DNA from: Mycobacterium sp. NAZ190054
Lineage (GTDB): Bacteria; Actinomycetota; Actinomycetes; Mycobacteriales; Mycobacteriaceae
DNA length: 57,626 nt
Assembly: GCF_001545925.1 (NCBI RefSeq)
Contig: NZ_LMVQ01000334.1
Span: 1-57,626, forward strand
Direction of reading: 5' to 3'
The notes under the pieces are model-generated. The model did not search any database and had not been told where the DNA came from. It saw only the letters and a list, made by a program, of their open reading frames with translations. Shown in pieces: positions 38,051-45,102 of this stretch (within the stretch, counting starts at the first letter, position 1; every line of letters begins with the position of its first letter). The position numbers were made by a program, and so were the translations under genes.

Positions 38051-38506
38051 ATGGCGCCGGCCGATGTGGTGGTGACGTTCCTGAACGCGGTGATGCGGGA
38101 CAAGGACTTCGACCTCGTCGAGACGTTGCTTGCCGAGGACGTCCGGTACGAGAACGTCGGGTACTCGGCGATGACGGGCGCGCAGCGGATGCTCAGCACC
38201 TTCCGCGGCATGGCTGCGCGGATGCCGTGGTTGAACTGGGATGTCGAGATCCACCGCATGGCCACCGAGGGGGAGACCGTGCTGACCGAGCGGACCGATT
38301 CGATACTGATCGGCCGGTTCCGGGCCGACTTCTGGGTGTGCGGGCGGTTCGAGGTGCGTGACGGCAGGGTGCAGCTGTGGCGGGATTACTTCGACGCGCT
38401 GGACCTCGTCAAGGGCCTGGTTCGCGGCGTCGCCGCGCTGGTGGCGTCTGCCGGACGTGGCCAGGTAGCCCACCGGTCGGCTCACAGCGGGGCAGGGGCA
38501 TCGTAG
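38051..38506 (+). CDS. ephG: limonene-1,2-epoxide hydrolase family protein (EphG-like)
   Basis: A 151-residue SnoaL/LEH-fold protein: VVVTFLNAVMRDKDFDLVET, YENVGYS, the catalytic Arg-Asp pair in TERTDSI and the second Asp in LWRDYFD. In M. tuberculosis EphG (Rv2740) such an enzyme opens epoxides of bulky lipids including cholesterol derivatives. Last recognisable core gene before the tRNA remnant. Confidence 0.87.
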   Translation: MAPADVVVTFLNAVMRDKDFDLVETLLAEDVRYENVGYSAMTGAQRMLSTFRGMAARMPWLNWDVEIHRMATEGETVLTERTDSILIGRFRADFWVCGRFEVRDGRVQLWRDYFDALDLVKGLVRGVAALVASAGRGQVAHRSAHSGAGAS

Positions 38507-38532
38507 GATCAGCGCTGCCGCTGAGCTGTGAC

Positions 38533-38576
38533 GCCCCCATAGCCCAATTGGCAGAGGCAGCGGACTTAAAATCCGC
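38533..38576 (+). tRNA. 5' half of tRNA-Leu(UAA), truncated
   Basis: GCCCCCATAGCCCAATTGGC starts the acceptor and D arm. The anticodon stem-loop GCGGA-CTTAAAA-TCCGC (anticodon UAA, 38567-38569) is complete. Beyond 38576 there is no long variable arm, no T-arm (TTCGA) and no 3' acceptor strand TGGGGGC. The tRNA is therefore cut just after the anticodon stem. Composition and gene content change beyond it, as expected if an element recombined into the anticodon region. Confidence 0.8.
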
Positions 38577-39212
38577 CGAACTGGGCGTTTGCTGTGTTTG
38601 CCAGCTCCGGTAACCGCAGAACGAAACATCCCTAGCTGCGGAAACGGTGCTGGCTGCGTTTGCTGGTCATGACTCCGAACGAAGGCACTGCGGTATCGAC
38701 TGCGGTAGGGCGAAGCGACTCGGGGAGCGGTCTACCCAGGGGCTCCAGACGATCGTGTGTAGGTGAATTCTTGGTTCCGGAGAATGGCACTAGGGCGTTT
38801 CGATAGGCTCGCTGCGTTGGCTGGAGTTAGGGGTAGTAGTTCAGCGATGTTGTCGTGGTTAGCGGCCGGCAAAGCGCAACTGTGCTGCGGACAGTTTGCG
38901 GATTGGCCGGCTGCGCGGGGCCGCGATGAAGGTCGGAGCTGTTCAGCCATCGCTCAGCAACTTCGAGCGTCTCCTGAGGTGGCTTTATTAACAGCTTGAT
39001 TGCGGAGGTCTCGCCCTGTGAACAGACCAATGAACCGCAGCCTTGGCCAGCGATATGCACTGCGAGAGAGGTCGGCTGCACTCTGGGCTAGCGTGTTCGC
39101 CGATCCGCTCGTCCTCGATCGTTCCACTTGCAAGCCTTTGTGAGCAATGATGACTGGATCGCGCTTCTTGCGAAGATAGACCGCCACGACCCGCTTTAGG
39201 AATGAACCTCCG
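38577..39212. other. non-coding junction region upstream of the deaminase
   Basis: About 635 nt with no convincing gene on either strand. It follows the broken tRNA and contains short imperfect repeats (gcgtttgctg twice, near 38583 and 38656; gactgcggtag) that could be integrase arm-site remnants. No integrase is left. Known AvcD systems keep a structured RNA inhibitor upstream of the deaminase, so 38.8-39.2 kb could hold one; no fold was established. Confidence 0.4.
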
Positions 39213-40772
39213 ATGACAGATGAAGATGCCGTCGCGGCGTACGACCCAGACCTTGCCTCAGTCTGGAACGAACTCATTTTCGGAATCGTTCGTCCTGTTG
39301 GAGTAGATCGCGACAGGTTCGTGTCCGCCCTAACGCAACAGTTGAGTACCTTCGGCTATATCGTGCATCGTGTTCATCTGAGTGAGCTCTTCTCAGAAAT
39401 GTATATGAGTAACGCTCCACAGCTCAAGAATATGTCTGAGGCGGACCGCATAAATTCGCTCATCGATGCCGGGGATGAGTTGTGCGAACGCAGTGGAACC
39501 GCGGCGGCAGTTGCATTATGCGGGGTTTTGGACATTCGCGAACGCCGGAGAGATACTGATCCCGCGCTCGACCGAGTCGCCTACATTTTGGATTCCATAA
39601 AGAGGGTTGAAGAAGTTTACCAGCTCAGAAATCTTTACGGAGATAGGTACATTCAATTTGGTTTGCAGTCGGCAGACGATAACCGACGTTCTTTTTTAAT
39701 TTCGAAAGAAAGATCTAAATCCTTCGCCAAAACGGCGGGCGAAATTGAGTCGAGCGTCAGCATCCTAATGGAGCGTGATCTTCGCGAGTCTAGTAGTTTC
39801 GGCCAGAACACGATGCGGTCCTTCCCGTTGTCCGACGTTTTTATCGATATGGATTCCGATCCTGAACGCCAAATAGGTCGTTTCGCAGACTTGTTGTTTG
39901 GTCGGCCGGAGTATCCGGTACCGACATGTGAAGAGTATGGAATGCAGCTGGCAACTATAAGCAGCACGAGGTCACCAGAATTGGGCCTTAAGGTTGGGGC
40001 GGCGATTCTAGCCGAAGATGATCGGGTCATTGCAATGGGTGTGAATGCGCATCCAGAGGAGAAAACACAATCGCCTGCCTTCGATGAGAATGCTTCAGAC
40101 ATCGGTAAACTCATTCTCGATACGATGAAAAATTTAGCTCCCAACTACCTGAATGAAGCCGCACAGGAAAAGCTGAAAGAAGATCCGGATAAATTCACCC
40201 GCGAGCTGCTTGATGGTGCTTTGAAATCGGCTCAGATTCGGGACCTTACCGAGTTCCAGCCCACCGTGCACGCTGAGATGTCGGCATTGCTTGACGCAAT
40301 ACACGCTCAATCTTCGCTCAAGGATGTGACGATGTACGTGACGGCCTATCCATGTCACGGGTGTGCGAAGCACTTGGTAGCTTTGGAGCTACCCGTGGTC
40401 TATTTGGAGCCCTATCCCAAAAGTCGCGCAGCAACGATGTACGGAAGAACTGTCAGTAAAACATTCCGAGCGTTCACTGGTGTGGCTCCGACCCGGTATC
40501 AGAAATTGTTTGCGGTGGTAGAGGATCGCAAACTTTCTGACGGCACTCGTAAATCATGGACTGATACTGAGCGGAAACTAGCCGAGCCCAAGGTTGATTC
40601 AAACGTGACCATCAGCTTGATCAACGAGCGGGAGGTGACAGCGATCGAACGGTTGCCCGATCCTCAGGAACTGGATCTGTCTCGCGGCGTGGATGTCGTA
40701 CCCGAGGGCAATACTCAACCTTACGAAGGCGATGGGGTACCTTCTGACACAGCGAGTGACGTGGAGGATTGA
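39213..40772 (+). CDS. anti-phage dCTP deaminase (AvcD-type)
   Basis: A 519-residue two-domain protein. The N-terminal part (ELIFGIVRPVGVDRDRFVSA) is the nucleotide-kinase-like domain of the anti-phage deaminases; it lacks a GKS/T loop, as some members do. The C-terminal zinc deaminase domain has HAE (H353, E355) in TVHAEMSALLDA and PCxxC (C381, C384) in TAYPCHGCAKHL. In the family, infection activates deamination of dCTP/dCMP and starves the phage of dCTP. Codon use is visibly less GC-rich than in the core genome, indicating transfer. It sits 2.3 kb from the Ubl operon. Confidence 0.85.
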   Translation: MTDEDAVAAYDPDLASVWNELIFGIVRPVGVDRDRFVSALTQQLSTFGYIVHRVHLSELFSEMYMSNAPQLKNMSEADRINSLIDAGDELCERSGTAAAVALCGVLDIRERRRDTDPALDRVAYILDSIKRVEEVYQLRNLYGDRYIQFGLQSADDNRRSFLISKERSKSFAKTAGEIESSVSILMERDLRESSSFGQNTMRSFPLSDVFIDMDSDPERQIGRFADLLFGRPEYPVPTCEEYGMQLATISSTRSPELGLKVGAAILAEDDRVIAMGVNAHPEEKTQSPAFDENASDIGKLILDTMKNLAPNYLNEAAQEKLKEDPDKFTRELLDGALKSAQIRDLTEFQPTVHAEMSALLDAIHAQSSLKDVTMYVTAYPCHGCAKHLVALELPVVYLEPYPKSRAATMYGRTVSKTFRAFTGVAPTRYQKLFAVVEDRKLSDGTRKSWTDTERKLAEPKVDSNVTISLINEREVTAIERLPDPQELDLSRGVDVVPEGNTQPYEGDGVPSDTASDVED

Positions 40773-40773
40773 C

Positions 40774-40941
40774 ATGTCAGAGTCTGATCGACCCAACCAG
40801 AGAGATGCCCGTCGTGAGGCCATTCTCGCTGCTCGCACGACTGCTAGATCGCTCCCGCAGCGTCGTCGGGAAGAGCTCAATGCCCAGTTTGAGTCGGCCT
40901 CGACCAGAGCCCAGCATCAGGCCGAATACAGGCGACGCTAG
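40774..40941 (+). CDS. small basic helical protein downstream of the deaminase
   Basis: A 55-residue, Arg/Glu-rich, probably all-helical protein (RDARREAILAARTTARSLPQ, RRREELNAQFESA). The ATG follows the deaminase stop by 1 nt and GGAGGA lies 6-11 nt upstream. It could be a partner or regulator of the deaminase; no family is recognised. Confidence 0.6.
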   Translation: MSESDRPNQRDARREAILAARTTARSLPQRRREELNAQFESASTRAQHQAEYRRR

Positions 40942-40957
40942 ATCCGTAACGACGATT

Positions 40958-40989
40958 GCTCCCCAATACTGTGCAACGTCCTGGGGAGC
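40958..40989 (+). terminator. hairpin after the deaminase unit
   Basis: gctcccca (40958-40965) and tggggagc (40982-40989) form an 8-bp GC-rich stem 17 nt after the small gene's stop. A 12-bp palindrome gccactagtggc follows at 41033-41044. Together they separate this unit from the convergent Ubl operon. Confidence 0.5.
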
Positions 40990-41127
40990 ATGAACCGCCC
41001 ACGTAGGGGATGCGACATCCGTACGACACTTCGCCACTAGTGGCAAAACTGACATCGCCGTGCCGACGTCCGGCGTGCTGACTTTCCTTGAGTTGACCAA
41101 CTAAGTCAAGCTTTGAATTCAAGTTAC

Positions 41128-41562
41128 TCAGTGCTTCGGACGGCCGGGCATATCTTCGCTTGGCCGTCCAAATGCCCGCTGTGCGAGGTCCCGGATGCGG
41201 CGCCACCAGGGCTTGGGGGGCAGTGGAGCGGGGGGTTGGGTGTGGGCTGCTCGGTCCCGGTTGCTCGCGAGCTGGGTCGCCCGCTTTGAGATGCGCGGGA
41301 GCCACTCAACGCGGTCAGTGCGGACGTTGTAGTGCGATCGGCAGGGCTGTTGCCCGTTGCCGACGGAGGGGTGCAACGAGACGGTGCCATTGAAGGTGAG
41401 TGTCCAGTCATGGCGTCCGAACGGTGTCACCACCTTGGTGGCGCAGCCACAGGCGCACAAGTGGACTGCGGTTTCGTAGCGCATAGAGATGTAGAGGTTT
41501 CCCGGTTCGAGATGGGCGGGGATGGACTCAGTGAATACCGGAACGAGGAACTCATTTTTCAT
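41128..41562 (-). CDS. DUF6527 zinc-binding protein of the Ubl operon
   Basis: A 144-residue protein. The N-terminal 80 residues carry a zinc-ribbon-like site, CxCxC at 36-40 (HLCACGCATKVVTPF) and CRSHY with C74 and H77, plus SLHPSVGN, the DUF6527 signature. The C-terminus is Pro-rich and basic (PPAPLPPKPWWRRIRDLAQR). DUF6527 genes are found next to multiubiquitin and ThiF genes. A role in target or Ubl recognition is an inference. The start overlaps the E1 stop by ATGA. Confidence 0.8.
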   Translation of the reverse strand: MKNEFLVPVFTESIPAHLEPGNLYISMRYETAVHLCACGCATKVVTPFGRHDWTLTFNGTVSLHPSVGNGQQPCRSHYNVRTDRVEWLPRISKRATQLASNRDRAAHTQPPAPLPPKPWWRRIRDLAQRAFGRPSEDMPGRPKH

Positions 41563-42788
41563 GCTGAGTCGTCCTCGTCAGCGTCGGAAGCGTGGTTGTC
41601 GCTGATGCCGTACCGATGGTGCAGCTCGCCGCTGTCGACGACGTACACGGTGTGGTGTTCGCCTTCGGCGTCGGCGTAAAAGCCGAGGCCCTTCTTGTAG
41701 CGGATAACGGCGAGGTTGGCGGTGATGGCGTTGAGTTCGTCGACCTGGAGGTTGGTGTCGTACTCGGCGTCTTCACCGGCGAAATACGAGATCAGTCCGT
41801 CCCTTTCGAGATGTCCGTTCCGTCCGGGAGTGGAGGTAGTGATGCGGAGCTGACCGTTGATGCCGCTGGGGTCCTTGCTCAGGCCTACACCGGTGTCGAT
41901 GAAGGAAATCCCGTTCGTAGTCAGGGTGTCGATGATGTCCTTCTTGTCCGGCCCGGAGTCCATCGCAAGGAACACGAAGTTGGCGTCGAGAAGCTCGTGG
42001 ATGTTCGCAGCGGTGGTATTGACCGGATGCGGGACGATGCCGCGCCGCATAGAGGAGTACATCTCGGCGTAGTAGTCCACCTTCTTCTTTCCGGCGGTGA
42101 GGTCGTCGGAGCTGGCGGCACCGGGGGCGCGAAAGGCGTTGTGAGTGCGGAAAACGTCACCGTCGTAGAGGTGGATGGTCCGAACCGGAGTCTTGGCGAG
42201 GGCGTCCAGAATGTGGGAGCCAGTGCCGCCGAGACCAATGACCACGACCTTGTCGAGGGCGAGCCGGTCGTTCAGGTCGGTGATGCCGGCGCCGCTGGAG
42301 AAGGTGTCCACGTAGAGGAACACACCGTCGTCTTCGTCGGTTTGCACGGGCTTATATGTGTGCGGACTCGCGTCCGGATCGATGGCTTGGGCTGGACCCA
42401 CGATCATGGCGACGTAGTAGGTGACCTTGTCGTAGAAGTCGCAGTAACCGCCGGCAGCGGGTTTCTGCGAAAAGCCGCAGCTGGCGGTGAGCTCGGCCGT
42501 GGCGGACCACTTCTCGACGCCGTCATTGACCAGACCATCGATGGGATAGCCGTTCTTGTCTCGGGGGACACCGCCGACGAAACACATGACGTGGGTGCCG
42601 GGGGGAGCGGTGGTGGCACCGCTCAGGTCCAAGGGGCACAACAGGGAACCCCACTGGACCTGAGCGTTGTCATCCACGAAAGGGATGTCCTCCACGACGA
42701 GGAACCCGTTGACGATGCGGACGGCGAAGCCGTCCTGCACCAAGCGGGCCAGATCAGGGCTATCACGAACGAGTCGTGAGTCGAACAT
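41559..42788 (-). CDS. E2-like/DUF6791 plus ThiF (E1) fusion protein
   Basis: A 409-residue fusion. Residues 1 to about 150 form a DUF6791/E2-like domain (THVMCFVGGVPRDKNGYPID, YCDFYDKVTYYVAMIVGPA). Residues about 175-390 are a ThiF/E1 adenylation domain with nucleotide loop GLGGTGS (185-191), the acidic strand-2 end YDGD (208-211) and FVFLAMDSG. All four cysteines (C51, C69, C104, C116) lie in the N-terminal domain and none in the E1 domain, so any thioester relay must use the E2-like part. It presumably adenylates the C-terminus of the adjacent Ubl. Overlaps the ubl gene by 26 nt. Confidence 0.85.
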   Translation of the reverse strand: MFDSRLVRDSPDLARLVQDGFAVRIVNGFLVVEDIPFVDDNAQVQWGSLLCPLDLSGATTAPPGTHVMCFVGGVPRDKNGYPIDGLVNDGVEKWSATAELTASCGFSQKPAAGGYCDFYDKVTYYVAMIVGPAQAIDPDASPHTYKPVQTDEDDGVFLYVDTFSSGAGITDLNDRLALDKVVVIGLGGTGSHILDALAKTPVRTIHLYDGDVFRTHNAFRAPGAASSDDLTAGKKKVDYYAEMYSSMRRGIVPHPVNTTAANIHELLDANFVFLAMDSGPDKKDIIDTLTTNGISFIDTGVGLSKDPSGINGQLRITTSTPGRNGHLERDGLISYFAGEDAEYDTNLQVDELNAITANLAVIRYKKGLGFYADAEGEHHTVYVVDSGELHHRYGISDNHASDADEDDSA

Positions 42789-43044
42789 TGAACTCGGTGC
42801 CCTTCTTCTTAACCTTCACGGATTCACCGGCCACCAGGGTCCCGCTGGCCTTGCCCCCGTGGGACGGATCGGCGTGGCGGTAAGTGACAGTGAACATGGC
42901 GGCCGGATCGTGGCCTGGAAAGGCCAGGTCGCCCAGCTCCTCGTAGGTGATCGTGTCGTGCTTCAAAAAGGTCTCGGTGCCGTTGATGGCGACCTCGTAC
43001 TCCTTGTCCTTCTTCTTGCCCAGCTCCTGGGTCGCTGCCGTCAT
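42763..43044 (-). CDS. single-domain ubiquitin-like protein (multiubiquitin family)
   Basis: A 93-residue protein. After a charged leader (MTAATQELGKKKDKEYE) one beta-grasp domain follows: VAINGTETFLKHDTITYEEL, AMFTVTYRHADPSHGGKASG, TLVAGESVKVKKKGTEFNVR. This matches the multiubiquitin domain, here in one copy. The C-terminus is NVRLTTRS with no di-glycine, so processing and conjugation chemistry must differ from classical ubiquitin, or the protein is not conjugated. The ATG at 43044 has GGAGAGGAAG upstream; an in-frame GTG at 43062 is less likely. Confidence 0.82.
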   Translation of the reverse strand: MTAATQELGKKKDKEYEVAINGTETFLKHDTITYEELGDLAFPGHDPAAMFTVTYRHADPSHGGKASGTLVAGESVKVKKKGTEFNVRLTTRS

Positions 43045-43105
43045 AACCGTCTTCCTCTCCACGGGGATTGCTGAGCCTGGTCGCTCCGTAGGAGTGTAAC
43101 ATTGG

Positions 43106-43124
43106 CATCACCCATTGGGTGATG
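43106..43124. promoter_or_regulatory. perfect palindromic operator O1 in the Ubl/TA divergent promoter
   Basis: catcaccca-t-tgggtgatg, a 9+1+9 bp perfect palindrome. On the Ubl strand it ends 5 nt before a good -10 (TACACT, 43094-43099), so it covers the spacer and -35 zone and would repress when bound. Confidence 0.7.
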
Positions 43125-43205
43125 AGCTGATTACAAGTGTTTACCGCGTCGGAATGCCCCAGTTCAGCGAGGCGGCGTTAAGGTACTACTACGGCTGATA
43201 TCCGT

Positions 43206-43224
43206 CATCAGCCGATGGGTGATG
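43206..43224. promoter_or_regulatory. second copy of the operator (O2) just upstream of the toxin gene
   Basis: catcagccgatgggtgatg: the right half is identical to O1 and the left half matches 7 of 9. It ends 12 nt before the GTG at 43237. Two spaced copies in a divergent promoter are typical of HigA-type autoregulation and here would also reach the Ubl promoter. Confidence 0.65.
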
Positions 43225-43236
43225 GAGAACAGACGC

Positions 43237-43548
43237 GTGGAACGGGAGTATTCGGACGAGGGCCTGCGCCGCCTCGCCCTAGACCCCGAGTTCCGGCCAG
43301 CAGGTTGGACTGACCGCGAGATCCGGGAGTTCCACCGTCTCATCCAGTGCGCACGTGCCGCTCACGTCGAAACCGACCTTCGGAACATGCGCTTGCTGCG
43401 GATCGAACCCGACCACTCCGGTGACCCCACACGGGCACGGGCCACGTTGAGTTCAGGCCGCGTTATTGACCTCACGTTCAAGAACTCTGACGACCACGGC
43501 GCTGTGGTCTTTGGAGTCTTGGCAGTAGAGATGGAACCCCAGCGATGA
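43237..43548 (+). CDS. HigB/RelE-like toxin
   Basis: A 103-residue protein from GTG 43237 (VEREYSDEGLRRLALDPEFR), with the RelE/HigB-type order of an N-terminal strand, two helices (REIREFHRLIQCARAAHVET) and a C-terminal sheet (RMRLLR-like MRLLRIEPD, RVIDLTFKN, VVFGVLAVEM). The family cleaves ribosome-bound mRNA. The GTG is chosen because GGAG lies 9 nt upstream; the earlier GTG (43219) and ATG (43222) fall inside operator O2. Overlaps the XRE-ImmA gene by ATGA. Confidence 0.7.
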   Translation: MEREYSDEGLRRLALDPEFRPAGWTDREIREFHRLIQCARAAHVETDLRNMRLLRIEPDHSGDPTRARATLSSGRVIDLTFKNSDDHGAVVFGVLAVEMEPQR

Positions 43549-44645
43549 GCAACACCACCCACAACGACCCACTACCCATTGATCAGACACCAGTCGGCGA
43601 ACTCTTAGGCGATGAACTCGACGCCCGCGGATGGTCTCAGGCCGACTTCGCCGCCGTAATCGACCGCCCCACCCAATTCGTGTCCGAGATTGTGACCGGG
43701 AAAAAAGAGATCACCCGCGAGTCAGCTGCCCAGATTGGCGCCGCCTTCAACCAATCACCGCAGTACTGGCTCAACCTGCAGGACCAGTACTTCCTGGCCG
43801 AACAAGAAAAGAACCAAACAACGAAGGCGAGACTCAGCGATGTACGCCGCCGTGCACGACTCAATGAGCTGGCACCCATTCAACTTCTACAGAAGAGGAA
43901 AATCCTCACTGGTTCGACCCTGGACGAGCTAGAAGCCGAAGTGATGGACCTATTCGAACTCACCTCCATCAATGACCATCCCGAGCTCGGAGCGGCAGCA
44001 AAACGGACGAATCATGGCGAAGACATCACCATGCTGCAACAAGCATGGGTCGCCTGCGTGCGCAAACAAGCGAGGAAGCTACCTCCAGTCGTTGAGTACT
44101 CGCCGGAAATGCTTGCCCAACTTGCCGCGTCACTCCCAAGGTCGGTGAGAACAGCTGAGGACTTCACGACGCTGCCCGACCAATTGCGTGACGCCGGCGT
44201 CCGGCTGGTCTACGTCGAAGCACTACCCGGCGCCAAGATCGACGGGTGCGCGCTATTCGTAGACGGTTACCCCGTCATCGGGCTATCGGGACGCGGCAAG
44301 CGACTCGACAAAGTCCTATTCACCCTGCTCCACGAGATCGCACACATTCTCCGAGGGCACGTTGACGACGGCCCAATCGTCGAGGACTTAGACGACAGTC
44401 ATGCACAAGAGTCAAACCGCGAGAAAGAAGCCAACGACGGCGCCGGCAGCTGGATTTTTCCCCACGGGTGGCCGTCAGTGCCCTCGCGGATCAACGCTGC
44501 GTGGGTCGAACAGACTGCAACCAGATTCGGACTCGCGAAGATCGTGCTGATTGGCCATCTGCAGAAACGAGGTCGCTTGGACTGGCGGACGACACTGGCC
44601 AAGAACGCCCCCTCGGTCAGCGACGTCCTACCTCGCTGGAAATAG
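43545..44645 (+). CDS. XRE (HigA-like) HTH and ImmA/IrrE metallopeptidase fusion
   Basis: A 366-residue fusion. Residues about 12-75 are a HigA-type HTH (LGDELDARGWSQADFAAVID, VSEIVTGKKEITRESAAQIG, YWLNLQDQYFL). Residues about 215-330 are an ImmA/IrrE zinc peptidase with HEIAH at 263-267 and downstream EKEANDGAG. Such fusions act as antitoxin and autorepressor and may cleave themselves or a repressor on a stress signal. It lies downstream of the toxin and divergent from the Ubl operon, so it is the best candidate to bind O1 and O2. Confidence 0.85.
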   Translation: MSNTTHNDPLPIDQTPVGELLGDELDARGWSQADFAAVIDRPTQFVSEIVTGKKEITRESAAQIGAAFNQSPQYWLNLQDQYFLAEQEKNQTTKARLSDVRRRARLNELAPIQLLQKRKILTGSTLDELEAEVMDLFELTSINDHPELGAAAKRTNHGEDITMLQQAWVACVRKQARKLPPVVEYSPEMLAQLAASLPRSVRTAEDFTTLPDQLRDAGVRLVYVEALPGAKIDGCALFVDGYPVIGLSGRGKRLDKVLFTLLHEIAHILRGHVDDGPIVEDLDDSHAQESNREKEANDGAGSWIFPHGWPSVPSRINAAWVEQTATRFGLAKIVLIGHLQKRGRLDWRTTLAKNAPSVSDVLPRWK

Positions 44646-45102
44646 CGCAGCGATGCTGGAGGAGACGCTGGCCCGTAAGCCGGCTGCCGAACTGGAAGAC
44701 GGAGTACGCGACTGTACCTCGCGTTCCTCGCGTAAGTCGTCTGCTGGCTGATATGTCGCGGTAGTCAGCGACAGTGCGATTTTGCGTGCTTTGCGTCGCG
44801 AATAACGAGGTCTTGAGTCCTCCCATAACCGGTTGTCGGTGCCGAACTACTGCTCGACGTCGGTAGAGAAAGAAATGCCCGATGGCTACGCCGAAGGTGC
44901 GATCGAACACAGCTTCGTACCCGACGGATGCCGCTCGGAGGCCGGAGTGGAGCAACCGAAAAGCGACCGTCCGGGCGTGATGATCGCTTTTTGTCCGTCG
45001 ATAACCGGCCCCGCCGTACCGGCGCAGGGGTCGTATTCATTCGGGGTGAATACGCCTTCACGCTGGTCGGCATGTAGCGCCGGGTATTGCTCTGTTCGCT
45101 TT
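44646..45102. other. non-coding gap between the XRE-ImmA gene and mmpL
   Basis: 457 nt with no convincing gene. Short frames (for example MLEETLARKPAAELEDGVRD from 44653) lack a ribosome binding site and recognisable relatives and may be debris of an older insertion. Confidence 0.4.

Noticed and set aside
38763..38999. 78-codon frame after the tRNA remnant as an integrase fragment
   Set aside because: No integrase motif (R-HxxR-Y) is visible and no ribosome binding site precedes it.
43219..43236. GTG 43219 or ATG 43222 as start of the HigB-like toxin
   Set aside because: Both lie inside operator O2 and lack a ribosome binding site; GTG 43237 has GGAG at the right distance.
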